From the NCBI RefSeq assembly GCF_042680805.1, contig NZ_JBHUEM010000024.1:1-64000 (forward strand): a DNA stretch of 64,000 nucleotides, written 5' to 3'. A program made the translations under genes and the position numbers. The notes beneath the pieces were generated by a model that was not told the DNA's origin, did not search any database, and worked only from the letters and a program-made list of their open reading frames with translations. This DNA is from Bacillus_CJ salitolerans (GTDB lineage: Bacteria; Bacillota; Bacilli; Bacillales; SA4). The first letter of the stretch is position 1. Each line of letters starts with the position of its first letter. Of the stretch, positions 35,375-43,994 are shown piece after piece.

Positions 35375-36136
35375 TTACGCTTGTTTTCTATACTCTTCAT
35401 AAACTAGTCTCATAGCTTCGGAAATTTTCTCATCAGCAAACTGGTTGTCAATCCTATCCGGTAAGTTCCTTGCTCCTATCACATACAGAAATGGATTTTG
35501 TGAAAATTCACCTAAGATCCCAATATCAACAACGACTTGTTTTAATCCTCCCGTCATATGATGTAAGACATAGTTCGGAATTCCTTCAGTCTGTCCTTGC
35601 TGTCTTACCATTCCATTTATGATCGGAATCCATATTTGTTGATTCATCTTATACCCTTGATAGATGAAGCGGATCAATTCAATGAGCTGGCTTAATTCTC
35701 CGCTATTATCCATATCCAGAGGATTTTCCGTAACATTCATCGTATTAAAATAGGATTTCAAATCCTCATTTATTCTCTTCCAGCCACCATAATGCTTCAC
35801 AACAGCATTTGCAACAAAACTATCATGACAGGCAATCATTACTTCTACAGCATCACGGAGTGCTAAACTATTCATACCTTGAAGATGAGGATAGATTTCA
35901 TGACTATCTTCTTTTGGATTAAATGTAATATCCTCAACCATTTCATTCCAATGATGGTGACCATTTTCTACTATTTTTGCTACACAAAAGGCAATGGCCA
36001 CTTTTGCAGCAGATGCGAGAGGAACGGTTAACTCTTCATTTACAGACATGATAATCTCCTGTTTTAAATCTGAAAAAATAATCATACCAACTTCGCCATT
36101 TTTTATTTCAGATAATTTCCCTATAACATTCTTCAC
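35375..36136 (-). CDS. Class A beta-lactamase-like serine hydrolase
   Basis: A 253-residue protein of the beta-lactamase 2 family (COG2367). It has the SxxK motif (SAAK, about 42-45), a CHDSFVAN segment in the position of SDN, and HMTGGLKQV in the position of the KTG strand. There is no signal peptide, so it is cytoplasmic and unlikely to be a true secreted beta-lactamase; an esterase or amidase is possible. GTG 36136 is the start, behind GGGGGTA. Confidence 0.78.
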   Translation of the reverse strand: MKNVIGKLSEIKNGEVGMIIFSDLKQEIIMSVNEELTVPLASAAKVAIAFCVAKIVENGHHHWNEMVEDITFNPKEDSHEIYPHLQGMNSLALRDAVEVMIACHDSFVANAVVKHYGGWKRINEDLKSYFNTMNVTENPLDMDNSGELSQLIELIRFIYQGYKMNQQIWIPIINGMVRQQGQTEGIPNYVLHHMTGGLKQVVVDIGILGEFSQNPFLYVIGARNLPDRIDNQFADEKISEAMRLVYEEYRKQA

Positions 36137-36175
36137 TTGAAATACCCCCGCCCAACTATTCTCTTAACAAGTCTT

Positions 36176-36397
36176 CTACACACGTTTCTTTTCTTTTCGC
36201 TTTTGATCATAAAGGTACTTGATTCCTAACGATCCTCCAATAAAACCAGTTAGCATAAATGAACCGATGATTAGATCAAATTAATTTTCAGCAAAGACTA
36301 AATATCCTATCCCTCTTATGGCTAATAAAATACTACATATACTAAATATAAAAATAGAAAATTTGTTTGATAGTTTATAATCACTTTTCAATACCAT
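36176..36397 (-). pseudogene. Small membrane protein gene with in-frame TAA
   Basis: An AAAAGGTGGG site precedes ATG 36397. The frame runs 38 codons (MVLKSDYKLSNKFSIFIF onward), meets TAA at 36281-36283, and continues in the same frame for 34 codons (FDLIIGSFMLTGFIGG onward, ending in a Lys-rich tail) to TAG at 36176. Together the halves make a sensible two-helix protein of about 72 residues with a cytoplasmic basic tail, so one base change has probably inactivated it. No family is recognised. It accounts for most of the gap between 36137 and 36528. Confidence 0.65.
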
Positions 36398-36479
36398 TGA
36401 CCCACCTTTTAGTAATTAGTTGTGTATAGGCTACCTTTATTTTAACATAATTATCCATTTAGATTACTACATAAATAAA

Positions 36480-36527
36480 TGCCTGTCACCACTCGAATCC
36501 GACAAATTTCGAGTGGTGACAGGCACT
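36480..36527. repeat. REP-like palindrome
   Basis: TGCCTGTCACCACTCGAAT (36481-36499) is mirrored by TTCGAGTGGTGACAGGCA about 9 bases later, a nearly perfect long hairpin. The core (CACTCGAAT, GACAAATTTCGAGTGG) recurs at 27147. It stands two bases after the amine oxidase stop on the minus strand and can serve as its terminator. Confidence 0.8.
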
Positions 36528-36528
36528 C

Positions 36529-37875
36529 TTAAATTAACTGACTAATCACTAGTTTTGCGACATCCTGTCCTGACTGAACGGCTCCTTCCATATAGGTTCT
36601 CCATTCGATTGCCTCTTCGGTTCCAGCCCAATGAATCGATGATATGGGCTTAAATAATGAAGAACCAAAGTGGGTAAGGACTCCAGGTGCATAATGGGTT
36701 GCATATCCCCCTTGTGTCCATTCGTCCTCTGCCCAATTTTTTTCATATACTTCCTCTGGCTCATAAGCTTCTTTTCCAAAGTATTTCCCTAATACTTGTA
36801 AAACCTTGTTTACTCTCTCATCACGATCCATATTTTCTAACTCTCTTGCATGTTTTCCTGTCAAAAATACAGACAATACCCCCTTACTCGAGTCGGGAGG
36901 TGAGCTATCTAATGTTAAAGTGACCGGCCCACTACTTGAGAACAATTTCCCATTTAAACCTTGGCTTTTCCAAAAAGGACTGTGATAGATCATTATCATT
37001 TTAATAACAGAGGGCATTCCAGAGCGTTGACTAAGTTGTTGACGAATTCCGGGTAATGGTGGTGCAAATACAATGCGAGTGGTAAGATTTGGAGGAATCG
37101 CTACTATTACTTTTTTCGCTCTCCAGAAATCATTTGATGAATATACGTACGTACATTCATGTTGATAAGAAATTCGTTCAACTGGTGTGTTATAAACAAC
37201 CGTATCACCTAGTGAATCGGCCATTCTTATAGTAAGCGTTTGTGCACCCTCACTCATCCACTCTTGTTCTGCCTGTAGCAAATAGTTAATCGTACCCGTA
37301 GATTTGATACACCATACCAAATCTAGAAGAGACACTTCATGTGCGTTCGAGCAAGTGATTTCTTCCACGATAAGCTTATAAAAAGCTTTTCCTTCTTGAC
37401 TAAACATAGTCGCTTGAATAAATTGTTCAACGGTTTCTTTATCCAATTTACGAGCGATTGGTGAAGAAAAAGGAATTCCTTCTGGTAATTGGTTAACAAA
37501 CGTTTTGATTCTCATCCCTACTTTAATAAGGTCGAAAAGACCTACTGGGGATAGGGGAGGGAGCCTTTTCGTCTTTTTTATCTTTCCGTTCCACTCATAA
37601 ATTGAATTTCCTTTTTGATCGATTTTGTATGTCTTTATTCCAAATTCTTCAATCAAACGCTTTATCCTATAATGATTCACTCCTACCCATTGACCACCTA
37701 AATCGATTCGGATTCCTTCCTTTGTCGTCACACTATACAACCTTCCACCTGGCCGGTCTCTCGCCTCAAGAACGACAAATGATTTCTGATGTTTTTTACA
37801 TTCTAAAGCTGCTGCTAATCCAGTAATTCCGCCACCTACAATGACAATATCTACGTCACGGATACCCGATTTCAT
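36529..37875 (-). CDS. FAD-dependent amine oxidase
   Basis: A 448-residue flavoprotein of the monoamine oxidase family. The FAD motif VGGGITGLAAALE lies at about 12-24, the second GG doublet motif ARDRPGGRLYSV at about 38-50 and the C-terminal FAD segment SIHWAGTEEAIEWRTYMEGAVQSG near the end. The start is ATG 37875 after AGAGGTG; a longer frame to 37989 has no ribosome site. It oxidises an amine to an aldehyde with hydrogen peroxide release; the substrate (polyamine, amino acid or monoamine) is not clear. It seems monocistronic. Confidence 0.88.
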   Translation of the reverse strand: MKSGIRDVDIVIVGGGITGLAAALECKKHQKSFVVLEARDRPGGRLYSVTTKEGIRIDLGGQWVGVNHYRIKRLIEEFGIKTYKIDQKGNSIYEWNGKIKKTKRLPPLSPVGLFDLIKVGMRIKTFVNQLPEGIPFSSPIARKLDKETVEQFIQATMFSQEGKAFYKLIVEEITCSNAHEVSLLDLVWCIKSTGTINYLLQAEQEWMSEGAQTLTIRMADSLGDTVVYNTPVERISYQHECTYVYSSNDFWRAKKVIVAIPPNLTTRIVFAPPLPGIRQQLSQRSGMPSVIKMIMIYHSPFWKSQGLNGKLFSSSGPVTLTLDSSPPDSSKGVLSVFLTGKHARELENMDRDERVNKVLQVLGKYFGKEAYEPEEVYEKNWAEDEWTQGGYATHYAPGVLTHFGSSLFKPISSIHWAGTEEAIEWRTYMEGAVQSGQDVAKLVISQLI

Positions 37876-37923
37876 ATCGCACCTCTTTTTAGAATCTCTC
37901 TCGTAGTTGTCTTTATTAAATAT

Positions 37924-37957
37924 GAAAAAAGCGGAGGACATATATCTTGTCCGCCAC
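37924..37957 (-). terminator. Terminator after SelO gene
   Basis: GCGGAGGACA (37931-37940) pairs with TGTCCGCC (37949-37956), followed by TTTTTTCAT on the minus strand. It lies about 80 bp beyond the SelO stop. Confidence 0.75.
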
Positions 37958-38040
37958 TTTATTAAAGTACCCATTTTAGCCAAAAACAAAGAAACTGCCC
38001 TTCGCTTTTCTAGCGATTGAAGTCTCAGTACCGCAATGCT

Positions 38041-39507
38041 TCAGGTTCCACAATAAGTTCGATAAGGACGGTCAGAATCAGGAGGAAGGGTACAGTAGTC
38101 CGCCTTTTCTTGTGTATACTCATAAGGATTTGAGAGAGCGGTAAGTAACCGCTCCATCACACTAAAGTCTCCACGTTCCACCGCTGCTTCTAGAGCCTCT
38201 TCTACTCGGTGATTGCGTGGAATGACCGCAGGGTTACTGCTTTGCATAAGTCTCTCAGACTCTTCAATCGTTTCCTCCTGTCTCTTTCTCCTTGCCTCCC
38301 AAAGCTCTTTCCACTGTAAAAATTCAGTCGAAGAATAAAGGTCTCCATCCAGAAGCTTATTCATCGTCAAGGATCGGAAAGTATTCGTAAAATCCGCCTT
38401 GAACGTATGCATGAGATTAAGCAAGCTTTCAAAAAGCGTTTCATCTTCTTTTTCCTCATTAAATAATCCAAGTTTCGCTCTCATTCCAGATATCCAATTG
38501 GCTTTAAATAACTCAGAGAAGTTAGAAAGCTCTTGCTGGGCGATTTCTACAGCCTTGTCTTGATCACCATGTAGAAGCGGTAATAAAGATTCAGCAAAAC
38601 GGGCCAAGTTCCATCCACCAATAGAAGGCTGATTTCCATACGCATAGCGACCTTGTCTATCAATCGAACTAAATACAGTCATCGGATCATATGTATCCAT
38701 AAAGGCACAAGGACCATAATCAATCGTTTCCCCACTAATCGTCATGTTGTCGGTATTCATCACACCATGAATAAAGCCAACTAACTGCCATTTAGTAATC
38801 AATGATGCTTGGCGCCTTATGACTCCCTTAAGGAGAGATAGATAACGATTGTCATCTAAATCAATATCAGGAAAATGACGCTGTATTGCATAATCAGCCA
38901 GCTTCTTCAGATCCTCGATTTCTCCCCACTGTGCAGCAAATTGAAAGGTACCAACTCTCATATGACTAGCTGCAACACGTGTTAAAATCGCGCCAGGTAA
39001 TATGGTTTCACGAATAATCTCCTCACCTGTCGTTACGACGGCTAGGCTGCGGGTAGTTGGAATTCCAAGCGCATGCATGGATTCGCTCATAATATATTCA
39101 CGAAGCATAGGTCCAAGAGCTGCTCGACCATCTCCACCACGAGAATAGGGCGTTCTCCCCGAACCTTTTAGCTGAATATCAAAACGTTCATCTGTGGGTG
39201 TTATATGTTCACTAATTAATACAGCACGGCCATCTCCTAACATATTAAAATGTCCGAACTGATGCCCAGCATATGCTTGAGCAAGGGGCTCAGCGCCTTC
39301 CGGGATTTTGTTGCCTGCGAAAACCTCCACACCCTCGTGATCTTGTAGTATCTCTGAGGTAAAACCTAAAGTTTTAGCTAGCGATTCGTTATAAATCACT
39401 AACTTTGGAGACCGTACAGGTTCTGGATGTTGCTTTGTAAAAAAGATGTTCGGTAGCTTTGCATAGCTATTGTCTAAGTTCCATCCTGATTTTTTTATGG
39501 TCAGCAA
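38041..39507 (-). CDS. selO: SelO/YdiU-type protein adenylyltransferase
   Basis: About 488 residues. A pseudokinase-fold enzyme that transfers AMP to protein Ser/Thr/Tyr. Key parts are seen: GWNLDNSYAKLP at the N-terminus, the kinase-like loop LKGSGRTPYSRGGDGRAAL, the HGVMNTDNM catalytic segment, the DYGPCAFMD metal segment, and the conserved C-terminus ending CGT, where animal SelO has selenocysteine in place of Cys. The start is uncertain: TTG 39507 and CTG 39504 follow AAAGGGAG with very short spacing, and no ATG is available. It stands alone. Confidence 0.88.
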   Translation of the reverse strand: MLTIKKSGWNLDNSYAKLPNIFFTKQHPEPVRSPKLVIYNESLAKTLGFTSEILQDHEGVEVFAGNKIPEGAEPLAQAYAGHQFGHFNMLGDGRAVLISEHITPTDERFDIQLKGSGRTPYSRGGDGRAALGPMLREYIMSESMHALGIPTTRSLAVVTTGEEIIRETILPGAILTRVAASHMRVGTFQFAAQWGEIEDLKKLADYAIQRHFPDIDLDDNRYLSLLKGVIRRQASLITKWQLVGFIHGVMNTDNMTISGETIDYGPCAFMDTYDPMTVFSSIDRQGRYAYGNQPSIGGWNLARFAESLLPLLHGDQDKAVEIAQQELSNFSELFKANWISGMRAKLGLFNEEKEDETLFESLLNLMHTFKADFTNTFRSLTMNKLLDGDLYSSTEFLQWKELWEARRKRQEETIEESERLMQSSNPAVIPRNHRVEEALEAAVERGDFSVMERLLTALSNPYEYTQEKADYCTLPPDSDRPYRTYCGT

Positions 39508-39661
39508 CTCCCTTTCTAGTTTGTTTTGTATTGTAATTTTATTATAGCTTACGTGTTCGTATCTCTTCTTGCACAACGCTGTGCTTAGTTTTTACTTCTG
39601 TACATTTCTTATTCCGTATTTCAGCACCAATCGTATACAACTTACGTAACTGGACAAATAA

Positions 39662-39700
39662 TAAAAAAACTCCTTTGTCTTCCACTTACAAAGGAGTTTT
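39662..39700 (-). terminator. Terminator of two-component operon
   Basis: ACTCCTTTGT (39669-39678) pairs with ACAAAGGAGT (39688-39697) and is followed by a T-run on the minus strand, directly after the histidine kinase stop. Confidence 0.88.
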
Positions 39701-39706
39701 CCTAGC

Positions 39707-41926
39707 TTAATTGTCTTCAGCCATCAAGGTAATCGTTACTTTAAACAAATCACCGTCCACATCAATATCTAATGTAGCTTGGTGCAAATCAATGATAGAT
39801 TTAGCGATGGCAAGCCCTAAACCAGAACCGTCTGTGTGGCGTGCTTCATCTCCACGCTTAAATCGTTCGATTAATTCGTCGTTATTTTCGCTTAATTCAT
39901 ATTTAGAAATGTTTTTAAACGTAATCAATACCTGCCTGTTCTCTTCTTTTATGCTTATATACGCTCTTGTGTTTTCTAGTGAGTATTTCAGTATATTTCC
40001 AATTAGATTTTCAAATACTCGCCAAAGCTTCTGCCCATCCACAACAGCATAAACAGGTTTTTCTGGATTGGATACACGGAACTGTATAGATGATTCTTGG
40101 ATTGATTCATTATACTCAGCAAGTGCTTGTTGTAATAGTTGAACAATATCTACTTTCTCTTTAACAAGCTCCATGTTCCCGCTCGCCATTTTGGATACTT
40201 CGAACAAATCATCAATTAGCACCTTTAAGCGCTTTGATTTTCTATCAATGATTTCAATATAAGCGCTTCTCTCATCAGCACCTAGTTCTGGATTCTTTAA
40301 CAGCTCGGTATAAGTCATAATCGAAGTTAATGGTGTCCTCAAATCGTGACTCACATTCGTAATTAATTCTGTTTTGAGTCTTTCACTTTTTGCTTGTGCA
40401 TTTTGTGACATTTTAACACCATATTTTAGTTTATTTATATCCTCAGCAAGCTTAGCTAAAACTGATTTTCCTTTAACTTCTAAATCAGGCTCTAATTTCC
40501 CATTTGCGGCTGCACTCGCATGTAAAAGAATACGATTAAAATAGCCTAATCTTCTGACTATTAGTATCGATAGAGGGATCCCCACTACTAGTAGTGCAGG
40601 TAGATAAACAATGATAACCTCTTCTTCAATCGCAATGAACACAGCACCTAGTCCGAATAAGAAAATAATCATAAACAATAGGAGCATTTGGATTCCCACG
40701 CTTCGATTCAGAAACATATTGCCAATAGATTGAAAGATCCTTGTTACGATTGCCTTTCTCCAGTCTTTTTTAACGAAAGATATATCTCTTGTTCTTGGAT
40801 ATAAGTAAGCACCTTGAATCCAAGTTAATCCGAACATAACGGTGATCCAAAATAAATAATAGAAGATTCCTTCAAGTATCCCTAAAAGATGGTTACTGTA
40901 ATTTAAGTAGGAAAGCTCAAAGAATATGGCAAGGGTAATCATCGCAGATATTACAAAAAGAACCCAAGCTATATCAATTGGAATCTTACGATAGTGTTCC
41001 TTCCATTTCTCCGGTGCAATCCTTCTAAGCATCTTATGTTTTCTTTCGATTACTATGCTGATAACTAAGGCAATAATCGCACCAAATGAAAACACCCAAA
41101 ACAACGGTTTTTGTATCGTGAAATCATGATACTCGCTCATAATAAAATGTGAGTTTGGCGTTTTCTTCGTAACTCCTATTTTCCCTTCATAAAGAGAAAA
41201 TGAATCCGTATTACCTAGATTGGCTATTTCTCGATACCCCCAAACAATTGGCTCTGGATTCAATTCTAGATAGTCATAATCCTTTGTTGGGTAGCTTCTA
41301 ATTGTGTGCATATTGGCCTCAATAATGGATTCTTTAGCCGAAGGAGTAGGTGAGAGATTCGTGAACACCTTCCCCGTATTCGTATCCTTCAAGTGGAAGA
41401 CAAACGCCTGTTTATACTTCTCGTATGAAGAACGCTGATTTTCTAACTGTCGGTAATATTCATTAACCTGTTCCTCTTTTTCTGCTAAAATCTTGTCTTT
41501 AATCAATTCATCATTTTCAAACAGCTCTGTAACTTCCTTTATTTTTTTATCTCTTTCTTCTATATAGAAGCTTTCAGCCTCTTGATTGCCTGTATTCCTT
41601 GCTTCTAATATCCTATCTTCATATTGTTGTTCAATATTGAAGACTTCGCTTGTTAGATCTCCATATCGATATCGATACTCTTCTATTTCACTATTCGTTA
41701 CAGTGAGCTCTTTTACCACATCTTCCTTTGGCTGATACGCGATTTCAAACGCATAAACATAATTTAAAAATTCATCAACATGCCTTTCAAACTGATACGT
41801 ATGAAAATAGTTTTTCTTAAAATAATGATGATCATCGAAAATAGCTGCTAACACACCACTGACTCCATACGTAAATAATAGAAGCCATGCAAGAAGTCCG
41901 ATTCTACTTTTCCATTTTATATCCAA
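39707..41926 (-). CDS. Sensor histidine kinase with large extracellular domain and six helices
   Basis: A 739-residue membrane kinase. Helix 1 at 8-29 is followed by an extracellular region of about 245 residues with a predicted coiled coil (75-175), then five helices at about 276-293, 317-337, 347-370, 411-432 and 436-457. A HAMP-like linker leads to the HisKA domain with phospho-acceptor H527 (NVSHDLRTPL) and an ATPase domain (VFENLIGNILKYS; GSGLGLAIAKSI). It overlaps its response regulator gene by 23 bases. The ligand is unknown; the layout suggests an envelope or extracellular stimulus. Confidence 0.88.
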   Translation of the reverse strand: MDIKWKSRIGLLAWLLLFTYGVSGVLAAIFDDHHYFKKNYFHTYQFERHVDEFLNYVYAFEIAYQPKEDVVKELTVTNSEIEEYRYRYGDLTSEVFNIEQQYEDRILEARNTGNQEAESFYIEERDKKIKEVTELFENDELIKDKILAEKEEQVNEYYRQLENQRSSYEKYKQAFVFHLKDTNTGKVFTNLSPTPSAKESIIEANMHTIRSYPTKDYDYLELNPEPIVWGYREIANLGNTDSFSLYEGKIGVTKKTPNSHFIMSEYHDFTIQKPLFWVFSFGAIIALVISIVIERKHKMLRRIAPEKWKEHYRKIPIDIAWVLFVISAMITLAIFFELSYLNYSNHLLGILEGIFYYLFWITVMFGLTWIQGAYLYPRTRDISFVKKDWRKAIVTRIFQSIGNMFLNRSVGIQMLLLFMIIFLFGLGAVFIAIEEEVIIVYLPALLVVGIPLSILIVRRLGYFNRILLHASAAANGKLEPDLEVKGKSVLAKLAEDINKLKYGVKMSQNAQAKSERLKTELITNVSHDLRTPLTSIMTYTELLKNPELGADERSAYIEIIDRKSKRLKVLIDDLFEVSKMASGNMELVKEKVDIVQLLQQALAEYNESIQESSIQFRVSNPEKPVYAVVDGQKLWRVFENLIGNILKYSLENTRAYISIKEENRQVLITFKNISKYELSENNDELIERFKRGDEARHTDGSGLGLAIAKSIIDLHQATLDIDVDGDLFKVTITLMAEDN

Positions 41927-42596
41927 TTCCCCATACCACCTTTAAATATCTAGGATTTTTAGGATCAATTTCAATTTTTTCACGTATTTTTCGAATATGA
42001 ACGGCCACTGTATTTTCCGCATTGTATGACGGCTCTTGCCAAACACTTTCGTAAATATCATTGATAGAAAACACTCGACCAGCATTCAACATCAACAGCT
42101 CAACAATCCTATATTCAGTTGGTGTTAATTTGATTGCATCCCCGTTAACAGCCACTTCTTTTGCTTCCTGGTCAAGAGTCAGGCCGTTCAGGTTAATCAT
42201 TTTGTTTTTTCCTTCAAAATGCCCTAATGTCACATATCTTCTAAGCTGAGATTTGACTCTAGCAATCAGCTCTAGTGGATTAAATGGCTTCGTTACATAG
42301 TCATCTGCTCCCACCTGCAATCCTAGAATCTTATCTGTATCTTCACTTTTTGCACTCAACATAATAATTGGGATATTCTTCTTTTCACGTATCTTAAACG
42401 TCGTTTTAATACCGTCCAATCGAGGCATCATGATGTCGAGAACGATAAGATGAACCTCTTGCTCGTTTAATAGATCAATGGCTTCAATTCCATCCTTAGC
42501 CTTCAATACTTTAATTCCTTCATTTTTTAAATATATTTCAATCCCATCACGGATATCTTTGTCATCATCTACGACTAACACAACGTAATTTGTCAT
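41904..42596 (-). CDS. OmpR/PhoB-family response regulator
   Basis: A 230-residue regulator. The receiver domain has DDD at 10-12, phospho-acceptor D54 (VLDIMMP) and the conserved Lys near 104 (YVTKPFNP). The winged-helix DNA-binding domain covers about 130-230 and ends KVVWGIGYKMEK. The start is ATG 42596 after AAAGGAGGG, not the longer frame to 42650. It is the first gene of the operon; its kinase follows with a 23-base overlap. Confidence 0.92.
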   Translation of the reverse strand: MTNYVVLVVDDDKDIRDGIEIYLKNEGIKVLKAKDGIEAIDLLNEQEVHLIVLDIMMPRLDGIKTTFKIREKKNIPIIMLSAKSEDTDKILGLQVGADDYVTKPFNPLELIARVKSQLRRYVTLGHFEGKNKMINLNGLTLDQEAKEVAVNGDAIKLTPTEYRIVELLMLNAGRVFSINDIYESVWQEPSYNAENTVAVHIRKIREKIEIDPKNPRYLKVVWGIGYKMEK

Positions 42597-42689
42597 TTGC
42601 TGATCCCTCCTTTCCAAAGTATACCATGTGCATTTCCTAAGAATATACATAGTATAGCTAGCAGTTCTTAATTTAAAGGTAGTGAAAAA

Positions 42690-42962
42690 ATGAAGAATTT
42701 CTTAAGATTGAAAAGTACCTGGAACGCCCCGAAATCTGTCGAACTTGACAAACCAGAAGAAATGAAAGCTCTCTTTTCAGATGCCATGGCTAAATATGAA
42801 GTAAAACAAGAAAAGTAGCGAAAAGAAAATGAAGGGAAATGGACGTTGTCTAATGAGTTCGCGATTTCAGCCGTCATGCTTGGAGCCATTTTTGATATTG
42901 TATTTATTCTTTTATGGGCTATATATGAAAATAAGGAAACGAGAAGGGGAAATTCAGCCTAA
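42690..42962 (+). pseudogene. Small ORF with in-frame TAG, REP-like insert
   Basis: ATG 42690 follows AAAGGTAGTG and opens a 42-codon frame (MKNFLRLKSTWNAPKS onward) ending at TAG 42816-42818. The same frame resumes for 47 codons with one good membrane helix (ISAVMLGAIFDIVFILLWAI) and stops at 42960-42962. It reads as one protein of about 90 residues split by a stop. Alternatively the second part starts at TTG after AAGGGA near 42847. Codons 8-21 are encoded by a half copy of the REP-like element. No family recognised. Confidence 0.5.
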
Positions 42963-43113
42963 AAAACAATGGACCGATTTAAAATGGTTTTGGAACATTG
43001 TCGCTTTTGGAGTTGTCCATCCGAAAATTAATTGGAAAAACTTTATTCAATTTGTCATCATTATGATGGACTTACTGAAACTTGCAATTTTTAGAATGAT
43101 TGAACAAACGTAA
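42925..43113 (+). CDS. 62-residue hydrophobic ORF overlapping decayed gene
   Basis: A frame that starts at ATG 42925 (MKIRKREGEIQPKKQW) and contains aromatic and hydrophobic segments (WFWNIVAFGVVHP, FIQFVIIMMDLLKL). It overlaps the 3' end of the preceding broken frame in another phase and lacks a clear ribosome site. It may be the frameshifted C-terminal part of that gene rather than a separate gene. It is followed by a strong hairpin at 43115-43140. Confidence 0.4.
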   Translation: MKIRKREGEIQPKKQWTDLKWFWNIVAFGVVHPKINWKNFIQFVIIMMDLLKLAIFRMIEQT

Positions 43114-43114
43114 A

Positions 43115-43140
43115 AAGCTTGGGACTTAGTCCCAAGCTTT
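43115..43140 (+). terminator. Hairpin after decayed small ORFs
   Basis: AAAGCTTGGGAC and GTCCCAAGCTTT form a perfect stem with a 2-3 nt loop. The T-run is broken, so terminator strength is uncertain. Confidence 0.65.
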
Positions 43141-43234
43141 CAGCATGTTTTAAGACCCCATTCGGGAAATTGATATATCAAACTAAGTAAACATGTACAA
43201 AGAGACCCTATCATTGAATATTTCCAGGATCAAA

Positions 43235-43595
43235 ACACTTCGAAATGTCGATTACCCTGTTATTCGACTTTTCACTCCGCAAAACAATTCAAAATGTCGA
43301 TTAAACCCTGTTATTCTACTTTTCACGCCGTAATCCACTTCAAAATGTCGATTAAATCCTGTTATTCTACTTTTCACTCCGCAAAACACTTCAAAATGTC
43401 GATTAAACCCTGTTATTCGACTTTTCACTCCGCAAAACACTTCAAAATGTCGATTAAATCCTGTTATTCTACTTTTCACACCGTAATCCACTTCGAAATG
43501 TCGATTAATCCTGTTATTCTCCTTTTCACACCGTAATCCACTTCGAAATGTCGATTAAATCCTGTTATTCTACTTTTCACTCCGCAAATCACTTC
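43235..43595. repeat. 51-bp tandem repeat array, seven units
   Basis: The block TGTCGATTAAATCCTGTTAT begins at 43246, 43295, 43346, 43397, 43448, 43499 and 43549, giving spacings of 49, 51, 51, 51, 51 and 50 bp. Each unit continues TCTACTTTTCAC and ends in one of two variants, CTCCGCAAAACACTTC or ACCGTAATCCACTTC. There are no unique spacers. The array is open in one frame on both strands because 51 is a multiple of three, but there is no ribosome site. Its right end touches a truncated MocR gene. Confidence 0.92.
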
Positions 43596-43600
43596 CGGGG

Positions 43601-43849
43601 CGTTCAGAACATGTAACAATTGTTGGAGATAAATCAGGTGTTTACCTACTTCTTGAAGTAAAGCTTCAAAAATCAGAGCAAGCTCTTATCAAACAGGCCA
43701 AAGAATTTAAGATCAACGTGTATCCAACTGCTATGTACTGGGCAGATGAGTACAAAGGTACATACCCATTGCTACAAATAGGCTTTGGAGGCCTATCTCA
43801 AAAGGAAATTGAAGAAGGCATCTATCGTCTCAGAAAGGCTTGGCTCTAA
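43601..43849 (+). pseudogene. 3' remnant of MocR/PdxR-type regulator
   Basis: An 82-codon frame with no start codon encodes the C-terminus of a GntR-aminotransferase fusion regulator: EHVTIVGDKSGVYLLLEVK, then GTYPLLQIGFGGLSQKEIEE and ending RLRKAWL, the usual end of the fold-type I aminotransferase domain of MocR proteins. About 380 residues, including the DNA-binding domain and PLP lysine, are missing. The break coincides with a REP-like GGGGCGTTC and the end of the tandem array. Confidence 0.72.
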
Positions 43850-43857
43850 GATATATA

Positions 43858-43889
43858 GGGATATGGGATTTTACACCTATGTCCCTTTT
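43858..43889 (+). terminator. Terminator of former MocR gene
   Basis: GGGATATGGG (43858-43867) pairs with CCTATGTCCC (43876-43885), followed by TTTT. Confidence 0.7.
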
Positions 43890-43940
43890 ATATGTTTATT
43901 GACAATTTTTTGAAGTTAATGAATAATATAAGAAAAGCAT

Positions 43941-43960
43941 CATTCTAATTTTTTAGAATG
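43941..43960. promoter_or_regulatory. Inverted repeat before ArsR-like/MFS operon
   Basis: CATTCTAA and TTAGAATG enclose four T. A promoter-like TTGACA lies at about 43900 with TAATAT near 43923, so this dyad sits just downstream of the start site and may be the autoregulatory operator of the ArsR-like gene. Confidence 0.55.
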
Positions 43961-43994
43961 GATTAAAAAATTAGTTCATAGAGGGGCTAGGCAT

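Noticed and set aside
35375..36136. Secreted antibiotic-resistance beta-lactamase
   Set aside because: No signal peptide is present and the second and third motifs deviate, so only a beta-lactamase-like fold is claimed.
43252..43536. Open frames of about 80 codons on both strands with 17-residue repeats
   Set aside because: They are a by-product of a repeat unit divisible by three; no ribosome site and no start context.
43235..43595. Possible CRISPR array
   Set aside because: The units are contiguous and almost identical over the whole 51 bp, with no unique spacers and no cas genes nearby.
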